DNA from: a virus
Direction: 5' to 3' (one strand)
Length of the DNA stretch: 22,320 bases
Virus record (IMG/VR): IMGVR_UViG_3300025767_001100
Location: 1 to 22,320 of that record
Shown: positions 17,033 through 22,320 of the stretch, piece after piece
Layout of the letters: each line of letters starts with the position of its first letter
Position numbering within the stretch: the stretch's first letter is position 1
Notes under the pieces: model-generated
What the model saw: the letters and a program-made list of their open reading frames with translations, nothing else
Databases searched by the model: none
What the model was told of the DNA's origin: nothing
Program-made: the position numbers and the translations under genes

Positions 17033-19349
17033 AGGCAAAGAAGTAATCAGATTCATAGATCTGTGTTACATCTAGATCACCTAGTTGTGGTTGCTCAACG
17101 TCAAGGTTAGTAGCATCAGTGATGATGTTGTCTTGAATTAAGTCATAGTAATTTCTTTTATCGTACATATCGATAAAGGTTTGTTTTGTTCTTGCTAGTA
17201 ATGTTTCAACATCACATGCATGAGTACTAAAGGAATCATGTACTGCTCCGAAGTCACCATTCCAGTCTTCAATAACCAATGCCATATGGCTTGCATCTTG
17301 GCTGTGAATGTAGTTGGGGCTGACACCACACATGAATCCGCGAATATCTGGGGTCTTTGTAGGTACTCTTGCCACATGGTTTACTCCTTTGTGTCCCTTA
17401 GAGTCAGTCTTGTATCCACTTATCGTACCTCTACATTTACGTGTAGCTGTCGTAAAGTTTTCATAGGTCACTTTAAACCCTGAAGGAGTAATCCATTTGA
17501 GTTTATCTCTACCATTACCGTAGATCAGTTTACTTTTAAAAGATTTTAACTCAACAGTCAGACTGTTTAACTCTTCTATTTCTTCATCGGTTTTATCTTT
17601 CTTCGTATAGAGTTCCTTCTGATCCTTAACAAGTTGTTTGTATTCAGGTCCAGCAACATCCCCATTGGGGCAGAACTTCTTATACTCACCGATCTCATAC
17701 TGTGCAATCTTCTGTAAGAATGCCATCGTATGTAGGGGTCCTGGGCATACCATGTTGATTGCTTTGATTAGTAACTTAGATAACTTATCACAGTCATCTT
17801 GTGTTATCCCATAAGTAAGATGGAAGTCTTCTGTCTTACAATCAAAGAACATGTTTTCAGCAATCTTTCTAGCACCTGCAGAGTAAGCTCGTGTCATACT
17901 ACCACGTTTAGATATACCTTTTCTGATGTGTTTCATTGGCATCTGATCTAAGATACCTTTAAGACGATCATCAGTGACAAGGTTATATAATTGCTTTGCA
18001 GTCTGAACATAGAAGTCATACTGTATATCTACTGGTACAAGGCCTACAAGCTTCCCTGTGTGGCTGTCCTTAGAAATAGCACCTAGATGCTGCCAACCAT
18101 TGTTAGACCCGTCTACGGGCACTGGAAGGTGGCTTATGTAGATTCTATTATCTTTGACTGCCTTTTGATAATCATACCATTCAAAGCAGCAAGCAAGGAA
18201 TGATACAGGTTTCTCTGCTATATCAGCAATGATAGACTCTCTACCCATTTCAATTAGGACATTCATGTTATCATTAGTCCATCGTACTCTATCCTCAAGT
18301 GTAAACTTATCTACACTGATAGACTCTAGCCCTTCTTCTTGTAGGTACTTCTGGTATTCACCTTCACACCACTCAGGTAGTTCATCGATGTTATAACTTT
18401 GGTTGAAACTACTTGCTGTATGTACAGCTAACCAGAAGAGTCCATCCTCTGTCATGGGTTTACCCCTGGCAAAACACATCATACCCCTGGCAAGATCAGA
18501 CCCCTGGTAGTTTAAGAAAGACTCTGAGTAATAAAGTCTACCACGATAATCAGCTTGCATGTATTGATAGAACACATCATGTTCGTACAGAAGCTTAGCT
18601 TTTGTAGTGATGAAACCCCACTCAACATTCTTACTTCTACGTTTCATTTCTTTAGCATCATTATCTTCGATGGGTACGGATGAAACAAAAGAATCTTTGT
18701 TGTTTATTAAAGCATCGTAGACTCGTTGGTTAATACGCCAACCTGTCCTCTGTAAATTATCTACTGCTTTAATCCAGGGTTGTCCAATCATTGTACGGAA
18801 CTCATCGTTGTCCTCTTCTGTCCAGTTTTTGATTAGGGGTTCACCATCTGGTTGTGTAACCTTTGTTATTCTTTCTGGTCTTTCCAGTACTGTGTGGTTG
18901 AGAGAGATTCTCGACAATGCCTCAGGGATATCTGCTAGGTCAATCCATTTAGCTGTAGCTGATACAATATAACTAGTATCCCTTGTCTTGGGGTAGTACA
19001 GGTTAATGTATCCACAGTTAAAGAAGGCTTCGATAAAGAGATCACCCAACCTTACGTGCATATTCCAGGGTAACCCAGGTGGTTCCCTTTTTATCACACG
19101 TGCTACACGTTGTCCTATTGCTGTGGATACAGCAGTTAACTGTGCAGTCCCTGCAGGACTATCGGAGGTATCGTAGGTGAATCTCATTTGTATTGTCTGA
19201 AATGCAACAGCAACTAACTGTGGCATATCTTCTTTGTATTCTTTGTATAACCTCAAGAGTACACCACCTGAGTTAGCCTTAGGGTTATTTGGATTAACCC
19301 TTGAGACTTTCTCGACTAGGTACTCTGAGATCTGATCGAATGGATTCAT
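17031..19349 (-). CDS. T7-type single-subunit DNA-dependent RNA polymerase
   Basis: This 772-aa protein (T7 has 883) would transcribe phage genes from phage promoters. All core motifs are present: DYRGR (D267-R271), motif A PVDGSNNGWQH with D413, motif B KGISKRGSMTRAYS with K481 and Y489, TPSGF (~621-625) before the promoter-specificity region, HSQDASH (682-688), and motif C HDSFSTHA with D705. The protein ends in DYFFA, close to the FAFA end of T7 polymerase, whose carboxyl terminus lies at the active site, so the C-terminus is intact. The N-terminal domain is about 150 residues shorter than in T7, so promoter binding and any lysozyme-type control may differ. A charged helical insertion at ~555-605 separates motifs B and C. 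Unlike T7, where the polymerase is the first phage-class gene, here it lies near the end of the replication operon, after ThyX. ATG at 19349 follows an AGAGGA site. Confidence 0.97.
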   Translation of the reverse strand: MNPFDQISEYLVEKVSRVNPNNPKANSGGVLLRLYKEYKEDMPQLVAVAFQTIQMRFTYDTSDSPAGTAQLTAVSTAIGQRVARVIKREPPGLPWNMHVRLGDLFIEAFFNCGYINLYYPKTRDTSYIVSATAKWIDLADIPEALSRISLNHTVLERPERITKVTQPDGEPLIKNWTEEDNDEFRTMIGQPWIKAVDNLQRTGWRINQRVYDALINNKDSFVSSVPIEDNDAKEMKRRSKNVEWGFITTKAKLLYEHDVFYQYMQADYRGRLYYSESFLNYQGSDLARGMMCFARGKPMTEDGLFWLAVHTASSFNQSYNIDELPEWCEGEYQKYLQEEGLESISVDKFTLEDRVRWTNDNMNVLIEMGRESIIADIAEKPVSFLACCFEWYDYQKAVKDNRIYISHLPVPVDGSNNGWQHLGAISKDSHTGKLVGLVPVDIQYDFYVQTAKQLYNLVTDDRLKGILDQMPMKHIRKGISKRGSMTRAYSAGARKIAENMFFDCKTEDFHLTYGITQDDCDKLSKLLIKAINMVCPGPLHTMAFLQKIAQYEIGEYKKFCPNGDVAGPEYKQLVKDQKELYTKKDKTDEEIEELNSLTVELKSFKSKLIYGNGRDKLKWITPSGFKVTYENFTTATRKCRGTISGYKTDSKGHKGVNHVARVPTKTPDIRGFMCGVSPNYIHSQDASHMALVIEDWNGDFGAVHDSFSTHACDVETLLARTKQTFIDMYDKRNYYDLIQDNIITDATNLDVEQPQLGDLDVTQIYESDYFFA

Positions 19350-19364
19350 ACAATCCTCTTTCTG

Positions 19365-20006
19365 TTATGTTAGGCACCCCCAACTAACAGGGGCGATATT
19401 TTTAATACAGTCACCAAACATCTTGGCTAGTTCTTGTATCTCTACTTGTGCATGTTCATCAGTTCGTTGAGAGTAGATACGTGCAGCAGATGCTAGTGAT
19501 CCTGTCTCTACCCATTCAGTCATCATAGACTGGGGTAAGATCATACGTGCTTGCTCAGGGCAAATACCTTGAGCTAACATTTTTTCATAGCATGTAATAG
19601 CGTTCTCATGTATATCCCTTAGGTACTTACTAGGGAAGTATTGAGACTTAGCGTTACCACTGGAGCCTTGCTTAGCACCATCTGTTGGCTTAGCTCTCCA
19701 TGTGGTAGGCTCATAGAACTCTGGTGTTGTGTCTACATACCTCCGTGATACTTCATTACGTGTGATACCAATCATATGTTTGAACCACTGCCTCGCTACA
19801 AAGATAGGTGCTTTGATACGTACTTGGTATTGTACTTGACTGAAGGGTGTCCAGTGACCATGCTGTGCTAGGTACTGGATAAGTCTTTTATCACCATCAG
19901 TATACTCTGATCGTTGTTTATTAAAGGAGACTCTAGCAGCATTCACTACTGCTAGGTCACTCCCCATACTATCAATCAGTGTTACTTCAAATCGTGAAGT
20001 ATTCAT
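19365..20006 (-). CDS. thyX: Flavin-dependent thymidylate synthase ThyX
   Basis: This 213-aa enzyme makes dTMP from dUMP with FAD, NADPH and methylene-tetrahydrofolate, and so feeds phage DNA synthesis. Landmarks are NAARVSF (~22-28), HWTPFSQ (~51-57), the ThyX signature region 72-90 ending NEVSRRY, EQARMILPQ (~151-159) and QRTDEHAQVEIQ (~180-191, the dUMP-binding Arg and AQxEI helix). The signature departs from the textbook RHRxxSxNxxSxRY: RHR is replaced by KHM-type residues with one extra residue before NE, and Thr stands near the usual Ser. I recall similar variants in marine phage ThyX proteins. I place the start at the ATG at 20004-20006 because of AGGAGG five bases upstream; a TTG codon precedes it. 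It overlaps the end of the primase-helicase gene by about 20 bases and lies between it and RNA polymerase. Confidence 0.95.
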   Translation of the reverse strand: MNTSRFEVTLIDSMGSDLAVVNAARVSFNKQRSEYTDGDKRLIQYLAQHGHWTPFSQVQYQVRIKAPIFVARQWFKHMIGITRNEVSRRYVDTTPEFYEPTTWRAKPTDGAKQGSSGNAKSQYFPSKYLRDIHENAITCYEKMLAQGICPEQARMILPQSMMTEWVETGSLASAARIYSQRTDEHAQVEIQELAKMFGDCIKNIAPVSWGCLT

Positions 20007-21618
20007 CAAACCCTCCTGATGGTACTAGTCTTGTTGTCTTATTGTTGTACGTAGAACTTCCGGCAGGTCCTGTAAGTCCGGTGAATCTAGACTTGAGTAC
20101 TTTGAACTTGATTGTGTTTCGTTCTGACTCTGACTCTGCGACAAGGTTTCTTGAGAAGGCAATGATGTCGAACGAGATCTGCTTGATCGAACCACTGCCT
20201 TTGATATCATCGATAGATGCGATGTTCCCTTCTTCAAAACTTTTACCTCCTTGGGCTTTGCGTAGGTGTGAGATGAGACCCAACCATACATTGTGTTTCT
20301 TTACAACCTTAAGAAGGTCAGACATTACTTTATCCACCGCTTCGTTACCAGATAGCCCTTCAGAACCTTCTGATACCGCGATAGTAATGTGGTCAAGAAC
20401 GAGGTACTTGCAACCCATAAGGGCCATGTATTCGATCTTATCGATAAGAGATGAGTCCCCAACGGAGCCTTGGTGATCCAAGAGAACCAGTCGCTCGTCA
20501 CCGAACACAGCTTCGTATCCGCGTCTAAGTTCCTCTTCACTAGTTGGTGGAGGATCCATGATGTTACGTTTAAGTTGCATTGAGATAAACTTTTCGGCTG
20601 TATCTCCAACACTTTCTTCCAGACTAATGAGTCCAACCTTATCACTTGTCTTAGCAAGAAGGTCAAGAATAATCTCTTTAATGACAGTAGACTTACCACT
20701 ACCAGTGCCAGAGGTAAACAGAGTAATCTCACCATAGCGTATCCCCTTTAGTTTTTCATTGAGTCCACTCATACAGTCAGGATAAGGTACAGACTCTACG
20801 TTTTGTCTTGATTTAAATTGTTCCCATACTGCTTCTCCTGTTACAATACCTGCAGGTGACCACACTTGGGCAGTGAAGATAGCATCATTAAGAGACTTTG
20901 GACCATGCTTAATCAGTACTTCACATGGATCTTTCTCTTGTAATCTAGCAACTCTTACCTTTCCGGCACTAAACATTTTAGCTGCAGCATCCTGTGCTTT
21001 TTGACCTGCATCATCTTGATCAAAACAAAGTACAATTTCTTTGAATGAATTGATCCAGTCACGTTGTTCTAGTAATCCTCTCAGGTTAGATGCTGATGGG
21101 ATTGACACAACATTCCAGATCTTTTTACTAGTGCTTAGCATACTCTGGGCTACAGCACAGGCATCCAGTTCACCCTCAGTGATGACTAGTCTATGCTTAC
21201 CAGCGACACATACAGACTGACCAAACAGTTCACAGTCTTTGAAGTCACCATGGGTCTTGAACTCTTTTGGTAGTTTACGTTCTTTGTAAGCGACAGTGAT
21301 ACCGTGTTTTGTATACGGATAGAAGTGTGCTTCAGGTAGACCTTCACTTGTCACACTCATTTTGATATTGAAGTGATCTATTACTTCTTGAGAGATACCA
21401 CGAGAAGTAATAGGGTAGCTACGATAATTATTGATATCGGAGAATCTAGTAAGCTCAGTAAAGGTGGTGGGTTCATAACTGTCCATGTTTGTTTCTACTT
21501 TCTTTGATTTACCACAGCTGAAGCAGTGACCTACTCCATCAGTGTATGTTGTAAATGCATCGGAGCTACCACATTCAGGGAATGGGCAGGGTCCTTTAGT
21601 GTATCTTCGTTCATTCAT
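19987..21618 (-). CDS. Bifunctional DNA primase-helicase (T7 gp4-like)
   Basis: This 543-aa protein unwinds DNA at the replication fork as a ring and primes lagging-strand synthesis. The N-terminal zinc-binding motif has C11, C16, C32 and C35 (CPFPEC...HCFSC). A TOPRIM primase core follows, with E148 (VITEGE) and D200/D202 (LCFDQDD). The RecA-type DnaB-family helicase domain has Walker A TSGTGSGKST (K309), Walker B YLVLDH (D409), a helicase H4-like ISH (H451) and an arginine-finger region IAFSRN. The length is close to T7 gp4 (566 aa), so the protein looks complete and both activities are expected. Start: ATG at 21618, directly after the TAA of a possible 31-aa ORF, with only a weak GGA-type ribosome site, so coupling is likely. 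It overlaps thyX at its 3' end. Confidence 0.96.
   Translation of the reverse strand: MNERRYTKGPCPFPECGSSDAFTTYTDGVGHCFSCGKSKKVETNMDSYEPTTFTELTRFSDINNYRSYPITSRGISQEVIDHFNIKMSVTSEGLPEAHFYPYTKHGITVAYKERKLPKEFKTHGDFKDCELFGQSVCVAGKHRLVITEGELDACAVAQSMLSTSKKIWNVVSIPSASNLRGLLEQRDWINSFKEIVLCFDQDDAGQKAQDAAAKMFSAGKVRVARLQEKDPCEVLIKHGPKSLNDAIFTAQVWSPAGIVTGEAVWEQFKSRQNVESVPYPDCMSGLNEKLKGIRYGEITLFTSGTGSGKSTVIKEIILDLLAKTSDKVGLISLEESVGDTAEKFISMQLKRNIMDPPPTSEEELRRGYEAVFGDERLVLLDHQGSVGDSSLIDKIEYMALMGCKYLVLDHITIAVSEGSEGLSGNEAVDKVMSDLLKVVKKHNVWLGLISHLRKAQGGKSFEEGNIASIDDIKGSGSIKQISFDIIAFSRNLVAESESERNTIKFKVLKSRFTGLTGPAGSSTYNNKTTRLVPSGGFDEYFTI
20012..20017 (-). promoter_or_regulatory. Ribosome binding site of thyX
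   Basis: AGGAGG on the - strand, 5 bases before the ATG at 20006 and inside the end of the primase-helicase gene, supports ATG (not the adjoining TTG) as the start. Confidence 0.8.
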
Positions 21619-21714
21619 TTAGTTCCATCTTTCTTCTTTAGCTTGACGATTTAGTTTCCTCTTGTAACTCGCTTCCCGTTTCTTGTTGAGTCTCTGTTGC
21701 TTGATCACTTTCAT
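21619..21714 (-). CDS. Possible 31-aa basic small ORF between RusA and primase-helicase
   Basis: A short reading frame overlaps the 3' end of the RusA gene in another frame, and its TAA touches the ATG of the primase-helicase. The 31 residues from the ATG at 21714 are very basic and helical (VIKQQRLNKKREASYKRKLN). The frame is open further back, to 21810. The upstream GAGAG is too close to the ATG to be a good ribosome site. It may be a real small protein or leader that couples translation into the primase gene, or chance. No family is recognised. Confidence 0.3.
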   Translation of the reverse strand: MKVIKQQRLNKKREASYKRKLNRQAKEERWN

Positions 21715-22063
21715 ACTCTCGTATTCTGATGTCAAGGAACTCTCCTCCTCGTTTAACGATTCGCTTTTCAAGTTTGATGTTGTAAACTTTATTGTCATTG
21801 AAATCCTCATACACTCCTTGATATGTATCTAGTATTGGTTTGATTACATTATCCAGATCTGCTCCACGATTGGATAGACCTGCTATAATGTTAAAGGAGA
21901 CCTGACCAGACCCAAAGGGCCAGTCAGTTCCAATTAGTTGGTCACGGATATCATTCTGATACTGTAGATAATCCGCTGACTTGAACGTTGTCTTCCCCCT
22001 CCGGTTCCACATCTTGTTCGCACTCAGTGGTTTCAGGGAGAAGTAATGACTCATCTTGTACAT
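21638..22063 (-). CDS. RusA-family Holliday junction resolvase
   Basis: This 141-aa endonuclease would cut Holliday or branched DNA during replication and packaging, a role that T7 gives to gp3. The N-terminus has the RusA pattern LKPLSANKMWNRR. The metal-binding core is ADLDNVIKPILD followed by EDFNDNKV. D69, D71, K75 and D90 line up with the catalytic or essential D70, D72, K76 and D91 of E. coli RusA, so activity is expected. The last ~25 residues are a Glu/Gln/Ser-rich tail outside the fold. The start is the ATG at 22063 or the ATG at 22054; both lie inside the exonuclease gene, giving an unusually long overlap (104-113 bases), and the core motif at residue 13 does not allow a much later start. 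Confidence 0.88.
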   Translation of the reverse strand: MYKMSHYFSLKPLSANKMWNRRGKTTFKSADYLQYQNDIRDQLIGTDWPFGSGQVSFNIIAGLSNRGADLDNVIKPILDTYQGVYEDFNDNKVYNIKLEKRIVKRGGEFLDIRIREYESDQATETQQETGSELQEETKSSS

Positions 22064-22320
22064 ACTTACTCATTTCCTCTAGTTCTTCCCATGTTGTCAA
22101 CATAGTAAGTAGTTTACGACTAAGCCAAGGGTCACCTGCATCATGCTCTTTCCAAGCTTTCTCAACAGCTGTCCATCGTTGACCTACTGGGATCCCTTCA
22201 AGGATCTTAGCAGCTTTCTTTGGACCGATACCGTTGATCCCAGGGATGTTGTCACTAGTGTCACCTGTTAGACATTGTAACATTAAGTTCATTTCAGCTT
22301 TGTCATCATCAACAAACTCA
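21951..22320 (-). CDS. 5'-3' exonuclease, FEN/T7 gp6-like (5' part outside window)
   Basis: This is the C-terminal ~122 residues of a structure-specific 5' nuclease of the PolA-N/FEN family. The frame is open to the window edge; an internal ATG at 22292 is not the start, because VDDDKAEMNLMLQCL runs through it. The visible region has the acidic GDTSDNIPGI metal-binding segment and the helix-hairpin/H3TH DNA-binding motif GINGIGPKKAAKIL, and ends with a Glu-rich tail. The enzyme degrades host DNA or removes RNA primers, as gp6 does in T7. The last 113 bases overlap RusA in another frame. The active-site N-terminal half should lie just right of the window. Confidence 0.92.
   Translation of the reverse strand, partial: EFVDDDKAEMNLMLQCLTGDTSDNIPGINGIGPKKAAKILEGIPVGQRWTAVEKAWKEHDAGDPWLSRKLLTMLTTWEELEEMSKYVQDESLLLPETTECEQDVEPEGEDNVQVSGLSTVSE

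Noticed and set aside
16998-17056. Start of the 82-aa protein at 17056
   Set aside because: It would lie inside the polymerase gene without a ribosome site; ATG at 17020 has AAGGAGAT.
19979-20476. 165-aa + strand ORF
   Set aside because: It is antisense to the well-supported primase-helicase and thyX genes, lacks a ribosome site and has low-complexity residue use.
20325-20735. 136-aa - strand ORF inside the helicase domain
   Set aside because: Another frame of the Walker-motif region; Leu/Ser-rich shadow with no recognisable feature.
1-22320. tRNA genes, CRISPR arrays, insertion sequences, integrase or attachment sites
   Set aside because: No cloverleaf, regular spacer-repeat array, transposase, recombinase or duplicated att core was recognised; gaps between genes are too small to hold them.

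Overview
The window is part of the genome of a tailed phage with short-tail (podovirus) virion architecture. The base composition is AT-rich. The gene set (T7-type RNA polymerase, primase-helicase, ThyX, RusA, FEN-type exonuclease, T7-like internal virion proteins) resembles podoviruses of marine bacteria. The host cannot be named from this sequence. Coding density is close to complete: no gap exceeds about 60 bases, and many neighbours overlap at TAATG or similar junctions. No tRNA, CRISPR array or insertion sequence was seen.

Layout. Positions 1-16716 (+ strand) hold a late/virion module. In order it encodes the C-terminal part of a tail nozzle (tail tubular B-like) protein, a modular tail fibre, a tail assembly chaperone-like protein, a GNAT-like protein, two small internal virion-type proteins, a 1242-aa internal virion protein with an embedded GH24 lysozyme domain, a 1474-aa ejection protein that begins with a staphylococcal-nuclease-like domain, and a 1194-aa protein. 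The 1194-aa protein carries, in order, the hallmark motifs of a divergent single-subunit RNA polymerase. A perfect 10-bp hairpin flanked by A- and T-tracts at 16720-16777 forms a shared bidirectional terminator. Positions 16772-22320 (- strand) hold a replication module read leftwards: FEN/T7 gp6-like exonuclease (cut by the window edge), RusA resolvase, possibly a 31-aa ORF, T7 gp4-like primase-helicase, ThyX, a canonical T7-like RNA polymerase and an 82-aa orphan.

The most interesting observation is that the phage seems to encode two different single-subunit RNA polymerases. One is a clear T7-type enzyme at the distal end of the replication operon. The other is very divergent and sits as the last gene of the internal-virion-protein cluster, the place expected for a packaged enzyme. 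Phage N4 is the known precedent for a polymerase carried in the virion and injected with DNA. By analogy, the 1194-aa protein may enter the cell with the genome and transcribe the early leftward operon, which makes the second polymerase, which could then read middle or late genes. This is inference. The motifs are seen in the sequence; packaging, activity and promoters are not.

The ejection apparatus also appears to carry a muramidase domain and a complete-looking SNase-type active site. The SNase-bearing protein and the putative virion polymerase share a short N-terminal motif of the form MFDxMxPMP, a candidate docking or packaging tag. Early promoters, portal, capsid, terminase, DNA polymerase and lysis genes would lie outside this window.
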